Counted from the first letter of the stretch, positions 9,120 through 17,018 are shown. The stretch: DNA of 64,000 nt from JAFDZW01 sp964404255 (GCA_964404255.1 CAYOJJ010000010.1:1-64000), one strand, 5' to 3'. Numbers and translations are program-made. The notes: generated by a model not told the origin, from the letters alone.

Positions 9120-10709
9120 ATGACCCCAAATCCGAAAGAGCTCATAGATAAACTTTATCAATCTTTTCATTTGTCAAAGATGGACAATGAACAGATGGCT
9201 TTTTTAAATTCAATTATTACAAACCCAATAATAACATCTGATTGGGAGACTACCATAAAACTTCACATTTTATTATGCAATGAAAATGCCGGACTTCTTT
9301 TCGATAAAACAAATTTGTCGCTTGGAATCATAAGGAATATTTTAGATTCTCACCCAACACCAGATTATGAGGTCTGGTATGCACTATTCAAAGGACGCAT
9401 CTTCCATGCTCAAGGAATATATGAAGAAGCTATTTTATGGTATAGAAAAGCAAATTCATTAGCAAAAGATATTCAGCATCGAGCTCATGCTCAATCATTA
9501 TACCGTCTTGGCCAAGTCTACGATGCTTTTGGTTCTAGCGATCAAGCAATAGAATGTTTAACCGAAGCAGTCTCAATTGCGGGAAAAGATAATACAAGGA
9601 TAACCAGCTTTGCTTTATCAGAATTATCCTATATTTATTTGACAAATGGCCAAAGTGACCATGCCCTGGATGTATGCCATGAAGCCCTAAAATCAATTAC
9701 GCCTAATAATGAACGTGTTTATCTTAGATTAAAAATTAGAGAATGCACTATACTTGTTGAATTGAAACGATTGGAAGAGACATTCCAAATATTAAATTCT
9801 ATAGAATCTCCTATCAATGAATTAGGCGACGTAACTTTAATAGCAACATTTAAAGTAATTTTGGGAAAAGCATTGAGATTTCAGACAAAATATAAAGAGA
9901 GCGAGAAAAATTTAAATGAAGCAAGTGCAATTTATAAAAAGTATGTATATAATACTCCATCCTTTACCAATAGCTTATTACATTTAGTTGAATTATGGAT
10001 TGACATGAATGTCTTTGACAAGGCCACTCAATCTCTGAATGAAGCAAAAGAAATTGCGATAAAAACTAATGAAGCCTATAGTATTGTCAGTTGCCACGAG
10101 CTCTTCGTCAATCTCTACACCAAGCAAGGCGAATACGAAAAAGCGTTAAACTCCTTCCGGGACTTTTACGAAGCGAAACAAAAAATGCTTTCTGACCAGG
10201 CGGCGAGGCGGATGGATCTTTTGCGAATAGAACACCATGTTCGGCAGAAGGAGCAGGAGGCTGAGCAGTATCGGCTTAAGAGCGAGCAGCTTGAGAAGGA
10301 TTTGATGGATAAAACCACCCATCTTATCAGCCAGGTCGATACCCTTTCGCGCTTCCGGGACGACCTTCGTCAGATCATTTCTACCGCTACCGACCCGATC
10401 CTCGGCATTAAGAAAGTAAAGGAAAAGCTGAAGGATCTACCGAGCGTTTCGCTTAATTGGGAAGAATATGATAAGAACTTCTCGGCTGTGCATCCGAAAT
10501 TCAAGCAAAACCTTATGGAGAAATGCCCGACTCTTACTCCCATGGAGCTAAAGGTCTGCGCCTTGTTACGGCTTGAGCTAACTTCTAAGGAAATCGCCGG
10601 ATTGCTTAATATTTCCGAACGCAGTGTCGAAAACCACCGCTATCGCTCTCGAAAGAAGATAGGCATAGGCGAACACGAGAATATTTTTAATTTTTTGAAT
10701 AGCCTATAA
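9120..10709 (+). CDS. TPR / coiled-coil / LuxR-type HTH transcriptional regulator
   Basis: 529 residues from the ATG at 9120; a frame extension to a TTG at 9087 would overlap the promoter box. Residues about 20-350 are TPR helices (for example HAQSLYRLGQVYDAFGSSD). A coiled coil around 360-410 is rich in Q, E and R. The C-terminal 60 residues form a LuxR-type helix-turn-helix: LTPMELKVCALLRLELTSK then EIAGLLNISERSVENHRYR. This architecture is common among Bacteroidota cytoplasmic regulators, where TPRs sense a partner and the HTH binds DNA. The base composition changes sharply near 10085: the first 320 codons are AT-rich, while the last 200 match the host codon style. Its targets may include the divergent 111-aa gene. 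Confidence 0.88.
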   Translation: MTPNPKELIDKLYQSFHLSKMDNEQMAFLNSIITNPIITSDWETTIKLHILLCNENAGLLFDKTNLSLGIIRNILDSHPTPDYEVWYALFKGRIFHAQGIYEEAILWYRKANSLAKDIQHRAHAQSLYRLGQVYDAFGSSDQAIECLTEAVSIAGKDNTRITSFALSELSYIYLTNGQSDHALDVCHEALKSITPNNERVYLRLKIRECTILVELKRLEETFQILNSIESPINELGDVTLIATFKVILGKALRFQTKYKESEKNLNEASAIYKKYVYNTPSFTNSLLHLVELWIDMNVFDKATQSLNEAKEIAIKTNEAYSIVSCHELFVNLYTKQGEYEKALNSFRDFYEAKQKMLSDQAARRMDLLRIEHHVRQKEQEAEQYRLKSEQLEKDLMDKTTHLISQVDTLSRFRDDLRQIISTATDPILGIKKVKEKLKDLPSVSLNWEEYDKNFSAVHPKFKQNLMEKCPTLTPMELKVCALLRLELTSKEIAGLLNISERSVENHRYRSRKKIGIGEHENIFNFLNSL

Positions 10710-11030
10710 CAGCGAAAGATACCTGCCATATCAATAACATAGCAGTTATATATTTATATTTTTCATTTACATATTAGAATGACACTGTATTATAATATCA
10801 TTCTAATATCAAATATGGATATAATTCCTTAGTATTATCCTTTTGAGTACCTACAATTAATTGATTAGGTGCTATCTGGCCTTGGGAAGCCTATTTCTGT
10901 AAGCCAAATAATAACAAATGGTTAACTCCAAACTCAGGATACTAAGATTTTGCTGATTTACCTCTCAGGATGCTTTAGAAACTTCTGAATTGAGTACTTT
11001 CTGAGTAGTAGAATTTGCATAGAACCCCCT
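10710..11030. other. AT-rich non-coding stretch with one perfect inverted repeat
   Basis: No credible gene is seen on either strand between the regulator stop codon and the candidate RNA promoter. The stretch is strongly AT-rich. Its only clear structure is the 12-bp perfect inverted repeat at 10771-10809. Confidence 0.6.
10771..10809. repeat. Perfect 12-bp inverted repeat, 15-nt loop
   Basis: ATATTAGAATGA at 10771-10782 is repeated exactly in inverse orientation at 10798-10809. It lies 62 bp after the regulator stop. There is no T-run after it, so it is at best a weak terminator. It could instead be an operator or an mRNA 3'-end stabiliser. Confidence 0.6.
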
Positions 11031-11038
11031 TAATTTTG
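11031..11038 (+). promoter_or_regulatory. Bacteroidota-type -7 box before candidate RNA
   Basis: TAATTTTG matches TAnnTTTG exactly. A TTTG lies upstream at 11014-11017, but the spacing (13 bp) is shorter than the usual -33 spacing, so only the -7 part is persuasive. No open reading frame begins shortly downstream. Confidence 0.45.
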
Positions 11039-11042
11039 TATC

Positions 11043-11427
11043 AGATCGTTCGACATACGCTTCGAGATAAGCACAGGGACATAACATTAATCCATCATCG
11101 CGTTCTTAGGGGGCCGGCTTTGGGAAGGCCCCCTATAGAACCCAACTGAGGATCTGTGGGGGGCTTCGTGTTCCATCATCATCGCTCATAGAGTAAAAAG
11201 CGAGATATGCACAACAAAGCCACGGGAAAAGGCGAAACGGAGTCCCCAGACCCTCATCGAGCGACAAAAATGTATGGGATCACCGGAACTCTCTGTCGCA
11301 ACACTGAGTTTATAGCTACAGAGTGTGAGACCCATGGCTGTAGGCGGGTTCCAATTAGGCCGTTTGTAACCAGGGTCAAGGTGAGAGAAAAATCCCAGTG
11401 CCTTCGGGTGCTGGGATTTATTTTTTT
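11043..11427 (+). ncRNA. Candidate structured non-coding RNA, about 385 nt, family not recognised
   Basis: The segment runs from a TAATTTTG promoter box to a strong UUCG-loop terminator (11390-11427) with no convincing reading frame. Its GC content is higher than that of the flanking AT-rich DNA. It contains a perfect 9-bp hairpin (TAGGGGGCC at 11107-11115 with GGCCCCCTA at 11127-11135) and several other complementary segments. I looked for hallmark sequences of tmRNA, RNase P RNA, SRP RNA, T-box, FMN, cobalamin and c-di-GMP riboswitches and found none that fit. It ends 135 bp before the aminopeptidase P gene, so it could be a stand-alone RNA or a long leader with premature termination. The transcription start is estimated from the promoter box. 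Confidence 0.45.
11390..11427 (+). terminator. Strong intrinsic terminator with UUCG tetraloop
   Basis: A 13-bp stem (11390-11402 with 11407-11419, including two G-T pairs) is closed by a TTCG loop and followed by seven Ts at 11421-11427. It is the 3' boundary of the candidate RNA. Confidence 0.92.
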
Positions 11428-11562
11428 AAAGCCCGGAGTTCGCGTTACTACCCCTTCCTGCCCTATAAATAGTTAAAAAAAATCGAAGCCTAACTGGCGT
11501 AACAAGTGTTCTCTTAAGCTATTTCTCACGTTATTTTCCCTATTAGAAAAGGGCTTCTTGTA

Positions 11563-12639
11563 ATGGCACGACTCGTTAAATTACAACGCACTGTACGAGA
11601 TCATGGGCTCGATGCACTGCTGATCACTCATCTTCCGAACATTCACTATCTCATTGGCTTCACGGGCTCCAATGGCATCTTGGTTGTTCCGGCTCAGGGC
11701 AAACCACATTTCTTTACCGATTTCCGCTATAAGGCCCAATGTAAAGTAGAGGTAGCCGGTGCGAAGATCACGATCGTCGATCGTAACCAGTCGCTCCTCG
11801 ATTCTATCGTCGAAAAGCAGCTCTTCAGCGATTTCGATGCGGTCGGCTTCGAAGAGAATCATATCCCCTTTACTATTTACGATTTTATCCGTAAGAAATT
11901 CCGTCATCTGAAGATGGTCGCTAAGCGCGAACTCGTCGAATCGATGACGATGATCAAGACCGAAGATGAGATCGAGATGATCAAGAAGGCCGCCGAGATC
12001 GGCGACCAGGTCTTTGCCAAAGTACTCACCATGATTAAACCCGGCGTTGCCGAGGCTGACATTGCTGCCGAAATTTCTTATTGGACGCGCAAGTTCGGTG
12101 CCGAAGGCGATGCCTTCGAAGTCATCGTTGCCAGCGGCGAGCGTTCTGCCCTGCCCCATGGCCATGCTACCGATAAGAAATTGAAAAAGGGCGAAATGAT
12201 CACGCTCGATTTCGGCTGCCGCTATAAAGGTTTTAATTCCGATATGACGCGTACCATTGCCCTTGGCAAAGTACCGATCGAACTGCAGAAGATTTACGAA
12301 GTAGTGCTCATTGCCCAGCAGCGCGCCATCGATAAAGCTCGCCCGGGTATGAATGGCCGCGAGGTCGATAGCGTTGCCCGCGATTATATCACCCTTCATG
12401 GCTACGGCTCGAAGTTCGGTCATGGTACCGGTCATGGCCTTGGTATCGAAGTCCATGAGATCCCAGTGATATCCCAGCGCGGCGAGCGCTTCACGCTCGA
12501 ACCGCATCAGGTCTTTACCATCGAGCCCGGTATTTATATCGAAGGTCTTGGCGGTGTGCGTATCGAGGACGATGTGATCGTCCGCAACGATCACGTCGAA
12601 GTGATCAATAAATCGCCGAAAGAACTGATCACACTGTAA
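11563..12639 (+). CDS. Aminopeptidase P family protein (M24B Xaa-Pro peptidase)
   Basis: 358 residues, typical of the short Xaa-Pro aminopeptidase/dipeptidase group. The creatinase-like N-terminal domain (1-125) is followed by the pita-bread catalytic domain. The five metal ligands are in place: the aspartates in TLDFGCRYKGFNSDMTRT (near 222 and 233), the histidine in GHGTGHGLGIEVHE (near 297), and the glutamates in FTIEPGIYIEG and VRIEDD (near 326 and 340). The enzyme removes N-terminal residues preceding proline, using two metal ions, in the cytoplasm. A hairpin terminator follows at 12660-12687. No TAnnTTTG box lies just upstream; the nearest promoter-like box is that of the candidate RNA. 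Confidence 0.95.
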   Translation: MARLVKLQRTVRDHGLDALLITHLPNIHYLIGFTGSNGILVVPAQGKPHFFTDFRYKAQCKVEVAGAKITIVDRNQSLLDSIVEKQLFSDFDAVGFEENHIPFTIYDFIRKKFRHLKMVAKRELVESMTMIKTEDEIEMIKKAAEIGDQVFAKVLTMIKPGVAEADIAAEISYWTRKFGAEGDAFEVIVASGERSALPHGHATDKKLKKGEMITLDFGCRYKGFNSDMTRTIALGKVPIELQKIYEVVLIAQQRAIDKARPGMNGREVDSVARDYITLHGYGSKFGHGTGHGLGIEVHEIPVISQRGERFTLEPHQVFTIEPGIYIEGLGGVRIEDDVIVRNDHVEVINKSPKELITL

Positions 12640-12659
12640 GAAGCAACTACTGAATGTAA

Positions 12660-12687
12660 AATGCCCTGCAGGTTTCTGTGGGGCATT
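12660..12687 (+). terminator. Hairpin terminator after aminopeptidase P
   Basis: A 12-bp stem (12660-12671 with 12676-12687, two G-T pairs) closes on a GTTT loop. It is followed by a short T-rich tract. It lies 21 bp after the stop codon. Confidence 0.8.
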
Positions 12688-12746
12688 CTTATTTTAAATG
12701 AGGCTCTCGGAGGTGGACTCATAATATTAGCTTGGATCGTTCTTCA

Positions 12747-12844
12747 TTGTCATCGCGAGGAGCCGAAAGGCGACGTGGCGATCTGAGACCTCATGGATGT
12801 ATTGAGAAACGCCTTGGCTTGCCACGATTCGCTCGCAATGACAA
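12747..12844. repeat. Palindromic repeat element with about 13-bp terminal inverted repeats
   Basis: The ends are TTGTCATCGCGAG (12747-12759) and its near-exact inverse CTCGCAATGACAA (12832-12844), with one mismatch. Internally CGTGGC and GCCACG also pair. The sequence resembles the widespread small palindromic elements with TCATTGCGAG termini seen across many bacterial phyla as MITE/REP-like repeats. It carries no coding sequence and would fold into a long hairpin. Confidence 0.75.
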
Positions 12845-12867
12845 ATTTAAAAAGACGGTGAATAAAC

Positions 12868-12898
12868 CTGTCATTCCAAACCGAAGGGAGGAATCCCT
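12868..12898. repeat. Second short dispersed-repeat-like motif (TGTCATTCC type)
   Basis: The stretch starting CTGTCATTCC and ending GAGGAATCCC resembles another common dispersed repeat half-element and sits 23 bp from the first element. Only one arm is visible here, so it may be a remnant. Confidence 0.4.
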
Positions 12899-12942
12899 TT
12901 AATGTCTTAACCCAAGCGTCTTACGTATCAACCGACAGATTT

Positions 12943-13773
12943 TTAAGGGGCTACCAATTTCCAATTTACCTGATAGGGGTAGAGCTCGTAGATAGCACTG
13001 TCCTCGTTGATCGTCTTCCCTTCTTTGGCATCTTCCCTGGCCTCATTGATAAGCGCTTTCCCTTTTGCATCCTCTCCTTTTCTTATCAGGGCACATCCGT
13101 AATAATATTTTGCATCGGAAAGCGCCGGGTTATACTTAAGTGAACGCTCGAAAGCGGCGATAGCCTTATCATAATCCTGCAATTCATAGTAAGCAATGCC
13201 GAGGTAAAAGATGTCGAGAAAATGCGGCCAATCTTTTCCCTGTTCGCGTTCGGCTTTTTCTATCTCGGTATGAAGGGCGAGTAATGCACTATCGAAGCGA
13301 TCGAGCTGCAAATAGCATAAACCACGATAAAAATCGTAGCAATGATCCATGATATAAACATCCCCATTCTGCTTCCTCGCGGAATCGAAATCGGTTAGAG
13401 CCCGGCGGTATTGCTTGGAAAAGATACATTCCATAAAAGCGCGGTAATCGAGCCAATGCTTATCGTATTGCACTGCTTTATCGAGAAACGGCATCGCATA
13501 CTCGTATTTGCGCTGCTTAAAGAGCGGCATGGCTTTTTGTTGCCAGAGATAAGCAATAGTAGAATCTTCGGCGAGGCCTTTATCGATCTCATCCTGCCAC
13601 TCTTTGGAAAACATATTGTGCTGCCAGGCACCGCGTTTTAAGTACTTGGCAATGATGGAATCCTGCCGGGCTTCGCGAAGCGGGTCGATACCAAGCGCAA
13701 CGGCCGGCAGACGAGCGCCGCATACCGTCCATGCGGCAACTATAACAAGAAACAGTAAGTGTCTGGCAGCCAA
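12943..13773 (-). CDS. Periplasmic TPR protein
   Basis: 276 residues. The N-terminal hydrophobic segment (LLFLVIVAAWTVCGARL) looks like a signal peptide. The mature part is TPR repeats, for example YAMPFLDKAVQYDKHWLDY, LDIFYLGIAYYELQDYDKA and AAFERSLKYNPALSDAKYY. No enzymatic motif is present. It lies 12 bp downstream of a small lipoprotein gene on the same strand, so the two probably form an operon acting at the cell envelope. The specific role is unknown. The first cysteine region (TVCGA) is not a good lipobox. Confidence 0.85.
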   Translation of the reverse strand: MAARHLLFLVIVAAWTVCGARLPAVALGIDPLREARQDSIIAKYLKRGAWQHNMFSKEWQDEIDKGLAEDSTIAYLWQQKAMPLFKQRKYEYAMPFLDKAVQYDKHWLDYRAFMECIFSKQYRRALTDFDSARKQNGDVYIMDHCYDFYRGLCYLQLDRFDSALLALHTEIEKAEREQGKDWPHFLDIFYLGIAYYELQDYDKAIAAFERSLKYNPALSDAKYYYGCALIRKGEDAKGKALINEAREDAKEGKTINEDSAIYELYPYQVNWKLVAP

Positions 13774-13785
13774 AGAGCGCCGTCG

Positions 13786-14175
13786 TTATGGTACGATCAG
13801 CGTATCGCGCAAGGTATCGCGAAGGGTTTCGACCGTTGGAGGAATGGTAACCAATGCCATATATCCGATATGCGTACCGGAGGTAAGGCCGGATTTTGCT
13901 TTGGCGCGAACCGTATGGATACTGATGGTATCGCCGACATCCGGATACTCGTATATCACTCCCTGAGTCGTATCGATGGCTTCGATCTTCAATGGGAAGG
14001 GACATCCGCACGAGAGGTTCAGGCTATAATATCGTGCACTATCCTGTACTCTGCCGGCGGATTTTGTAATTAGTGTTACCGCCTCGTTCGGGGTATCGAC
14101 TGTCGGAGCACAGCCGACCATAAAACCAGTCAGGACTACGAAAGCTGCTATGAGTGCATTTTTCATTGTTACCAT
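13786..14175 (-). CDS. Small lipoprotein of unknown function
   Basis: 129 residues. An N-terminal signal ends in a good lipobox (GFMVGC, cysteine at about residue 22), so the protein should be lipid-anchored in the envelope. The rest is short and beta-like, with a Cys pair in NLSCGCPFP and a repeated LRDTLRDTLIVP ending. No family is recognised. The start could be the internal ATG at the fourth codon, as in MKNALIAAF, which gives a more typical signal peptide. It is the first gene of a likely two-gene operon with the TPR protein and is divergent from recO. Confidence 0.75.
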   Translation of the reverse strand: MVTMKNALIAAFVVLTGFMVGCAPTVDTPNEAVTLITKSAGRVQDSARYYSLNLSCGCPFPLKIEAIDTTQGVIYEYPDVGDTISIHTVRAKAKSGLTSGTHIGYMALVTIPPTVETLRDTLRDTLIVP

Positions 14176-14235
14176 CGTTATTTAGAAGTGAATCTCATAT
14201 TAAGAACGTTTTAAGCCGAGAAAAGATACAACCCG

Positions 14236-14985
14236 GTGTTAGTTTCTTCCGATGCCATAGCACTACGATCCCGAAAGCAGGGCGATACCTCGAAGATCGT
14301 CACGCTCTACAGCCGCGATTTCGGCCTGGTAGATGTCATTGCCAAAGGGGCGCGCCAGCTTCGCTCGAAGTTCGGTTCGGCGCTCGAACCCTTTACCTGC
14401 TCGAAAATCGTCTTCTATAAGAAAGAACACACCGATCTGTATTTACTCTCAGCCGCTGAGACTATTTCCGCTCCGAGACACCTCACTTCCGATCTCGATC
14501 GCATTGAAACCGCTACCCATATCGCCGAATTACTAATAAAGACCCAGCGCCACGAGGAAAGCCATCCCGGGCAGTTCGATCTGGTATGCACGGTACTAAC
14601 GCTGCTCGATACCAATCCGCCCGAAGCTTCCGTGGCCCTGCTTACTGCCTTTTATTTACGGTATGCAGCACTTTCCGGATTTGCGATTATGCTCGATTGT
14701 GCCGAAGACGGCTCAAAGTACTATTTCGATGCCGATCGCGGGGAGATCATTTGCACCGATGGCCTGGTACCGATCTCCGAACGCCTTATTCTAATCTCCG
14801 CCGGCCTGCTTACTTCCCTACGTTATTTACAGCATAACCCCATAGAAAAAGCTCCGTCACTACGATTATCCGAAGAAGCGAAGAATGACCTGCGCCACCT
14901 CTTCCGCATCTTCTTCGCAACCCACCTCGAAGGGATGCAGCAAAATCGCACGAAGGCAGGGCGGGTATTTTCGGCGTTGAAGTAA
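14236..14985 (+). CDS. recO: DNA repair protein RecO
   Basis: 249 residues from a GTG start, normal length. The N-terminal OB-fold is recognisable (SDAIALRSRKQGDTSKIVTL then YSRDFGLVDVIAKGARQ), followed by FGSALEPFTCSKIVFYKK. The helical C-terminal region carries FYLRYAALSGFAIMLDCAEDG, where many relatives have a four-cysteine zinc site; here only two cysteines remain (LDC and IIC). RecO loads RecA onto SSB-coated single-stranded DNA with RecR in gap repair. It ends exactly where the AT-rich minus-strand island begins. Confidence 0.93.
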   Translation: MLVSSDAIALRSRKQGDTSKIVTLYSRDFGLVDVIAKGARQLRSKFGSALEPFTCSKIVFYKKEHTDLYLLSAAETISAPRHLTSDLDRIETATHIAELLIKTQRHEESHPGQFDLVCTVLTLLDTNPPEASVALLTAFYLRYAALSGFAIMLDCAEDGSKYYFDADRGEIICTDGLVPISERLILISAGLLTSLRYLQHNPIEKAPSLRLSEEAKNDLRHLFRIFFATHLEGMQQNRTKAGRVFSALK

Positions 14986-14989
14986 TTTA

Positions 14990-16039
14990 CTATTTTATTT
15001 TTTTAGATAATATAAATTTACCAAAAGTTGCACCCGGAAAGAACTTCGAAGTATCATTAAAATGCTTTGGGCCACGCCCATACCCGCTTATGACTAAAAA
15101 CCTATTAACAGAATCTTCTGATACTTCAATTTTTATCTGGTCAGATTTAAATGACAATCCATCGCTGGAATGAATCTCATAATCATGGTAAATCGCACCA
15201 CCAAACGTATTATGACGTAAAAATCCGAAAAATCCGGCATTTTGCCTCTTCCGCTTAATAGACCCTACAAAACTATAATCCCAAGCTGAGTCTTTTTTTA
15301 TAAACCTTTTCTTTTCACAATGCACTGAATCGATTGTAAATGTATAATTACTGTCCGGCTTAAGAAAATCATAGTACACTCCTTGCCAATTCCCTTCTAA
15401 ATCTTCACAGTTAAAATATCTATCTTTTATTGGGGAAAGTATTTTCATACTGGGAGACCTAGTAATAGTTTTTGAAAGGATGTACTTACCATACTTAGCA
15501 CGAGGGAAAATTTCTGAAGAATTATTAAGGTCATGGGCCTGCCCCTCTAGGGTGAGCGTATATGTCTGTGAATCTTTACCTTGTCTTTTTTTTAAATTAC
15601 CAACCTCAAAGAAAAAGCCCTTTGCATTCTGTATTTCTTCATATGCTCCTGCAAATAATGAATTATTAGAAAAGCTCCCAGAATATACAAAATTCTTCCC
15701 ATTGACCCTTAAGATACCTTTTATATCATAATTCCAAGTAGAGTCAAAATAATCAAACGAGGAAGGATAACAGGTGATCGAGTCAAGGATAAAGCTATAT
15801 CGCACAATAGGATTTTTCTCGTCAACATATACACCTTGCCATTGACCCGAGAATTCATCGCAGATCAAATGCTGCTCTTTTTTTTTAGAGACAATACTAG
15901 TAATAGTTTCATTGGTAAGTTGCTCATTAGCAAAATTTGATTGTGAGAATTTTAACTCAATCGGAAAAAAGACATTTTGGATAGACGATACAACTACAAA
16001 CGCACCTACGACGACTAATGACCCTATGTTTATTAACAT
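14990..16039 (-). CDS. Membrane-anchored protein with two tandem copies of an unknown domain
   Basis: 349 residues; family not recognised. A hydrophobic N-terminal segment (about 5-25, GSLVVVGAFVVVSSIQ) is a signal anchor. Two homologous domains of about 125 residues follow. The first, near residue 63, contains FSGQWQGVYVD, SFILDSITC and STWNYDIKG; the second, near 213, contains LEGNWQGVYYD, TFTIDSVHC and SAWDYSFVGS. Both end with a LSKxI segment after FGK. The repeat suggests an internal duplication of a beta-sandwich or barrel unit. It is the last gene of the AT-rich six-gene minus-strand run, 15 bp after the gene for the larger oxygenase. Confidence 0.8.
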   Translation of the reverse strand: MLINIGSLVVVGAFVVVSSIQNVFFPIELKFSQSNFANEQLTNETITSIVSKKKEQHLICDEFSGQWQGVYVDEKNPIVRYSFILDSITCYPSSFDYFDSTWNYDIKGILRVNGKNFVYSGSFSNNSLFAGAYEEIQNAKGFFFEVGNLKKRQGKDSQTYTLTLEGQAHDLNNSSEIFPRAKYGKYILSKTITRSPSMKILSPIKDRYFNCEDLEGNWQGVYYDFLKPDSNYTFTIDSVHCEKKRFIKKDSAWDYSFVGSIKRKRQNAGFFGFLRHNTFGGAIYHDYEIHSSDGLSFKSDQIKIEVSEDSVNRFLVISGYGRGPKHFNDTSKFFPGATFGKFILSKKIK

Positions 16040-16054
16040 AAAAATGCGTATTAA

Positions 16055-17017
16055 TTATTGAAGCACTTGATTGAATTCTTGATCAACATAATGAAAAAAA
16101 ATATATGTGGAAGTCTGGGCGTTATTCAATTTTTTTCGATAATGCTGGATTTCTCTTCCTTTATATAATAAACATTGGCCAATACCAAACTCTACCGCTA
16201 TTGTTTTTCCATTTACATTGAGATAAAGGGGCCAGTTGGTATTTAAAGGCATTTCCGGCGTATGGTCTATACACATTGTTACACTATATTCGCACTGAGG
16301 CCTATCAATATGAGGTGGCAACTCAGATCCTTGTGTATAAACCGAAGAATAACAATAAGATGGCTTAACCTTTTTTTGAAGTATATTCCCAATCATTGGG
16401 GATATAAGATAATGGAGTAATGACGCAACAGGTTCATTATGCGCAACATAACGTAATGGGCTTTGTGAATCTCCAAGCTTCAATAAGCCGAGACGTGTTA
16501 ATTTTCTATAATATATTCTCAATGCTGAAAAATGGAAAGGGTGGATTAGAAAATTAAGTTTTAGATATCCTGGGATCATTGAATCGATACTCTTTGAAAT
16601 CTTCTTTTGCCTATGTATTTCTTTATTATTTATTTCTTCTTTACTTAATAAGATACCGGCAACATAGAGCTGCCTGACCGCATTTACAGGTGCTGATAGT
16701 GGTACTTCTCCCGTTTGCTCAATATACTTAAGAATATTAATATACTCCCTTCCAAGCCAAAATGGGAAATATATATCTAAGTGAGGATCCTTGACCCATA
16801 ATACGAACATATTATTATCAACCATAACCATGCTTATGACATCTGCAGGAACAATATTACTAGCAACAAACTGCTCCTCGTTTAATAAACTATCAGACAA
16901 TACTAAATCACTATAGTCATGAACTTTCGGCATTGAATTGATAAAATGCTCTGGCAGCAAATATCCAGGCTCTTGATCCAAAATACATTGATATTTAGGA
17001 TATATTGAATTCAGCAT
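16055..17017 (-). CDS. Fe(II)/2-oxoglutarate-type oxygenase with N-terminal winged-helix-like (PqqD-like?) region
   Basis: 320 residues from the ATG at 17017, one base after the upstream stop; an in-frame upstream ATG at 17050 would overlap that gene. The C-terminal domain has the double-stranded beta-helix facial triad: PPHIDRPQ gives H236 and D238, and REIQHYR gives H292, with R294 or the nearby K as 2-oxoglutarate ligand candidates. YSVTMCIDHTPE and FGIGQCLLYKG are the expected strands. Residues about 45-125 (DVISMVMVDNNMFVLWVKD, then LGREYINILKYIEQTG, ending AVRQLYVAGILLSK) look like the small winged-helix fold of PqqD, used as a peptide-recognition element in RiPP pathways. That comparison is by eye and tentative. 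Likely role: hydroxylation of a peptide or protein partner from this operon. Confidence 0.72.
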   Translation of the reverse strand: MLNSIYPKYQCILDQEPGYLLPEHFINSMPKVHDYSDLVLSDSLLNEEQFVASNIVPADVISMVMVDNNMFVLWVKDPHLDIYFPFWLGREYINILKYIEQTGEVPLSAPVNAVRQLYVAGILLSKEEINNKEIHRQKKISKSIDSMIPGYLKLNFLIHPFHFSALRIYYRKLTRLGLLKLGDSQSPLRYVAHNEPVASLLHYLISPMIGNILQKKVKPSYCYSSVYTQGSELPPHIDRPQCEYSVTMCIDHTPEMPLNTNWPLYLNVNGKTIAVEFGIGQCLLYKGREIQHYRKKLNNAQTSTYIFFHYVDQEFNQVLQ

Positions 17018-17018
17018 A

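Noticed and set aside
11043..11427. Identification of the candidate RNA as tmRNA, RNase P RNA or SRP RNA
   Set aside because: No tag reading frame ending in a hydrophobic ALAA-type peptide, no conserved RNase P P4 motifs and no SRP GGAA-tetraloop domain could be found.
11207..11476. 89-residue frame within the candidate RNA region
   Set aside because: It reads straight through the UUCG terminator, has no promoter or ribosome site and no protein-like pattern.
11581..12594. 337-residue minus-strand frame opposite aminopeptidase P
   Set aside because: It is the shadow of a clearly conserved enzyme gene, with an unnatural His/Asp/Ile-rich composition.
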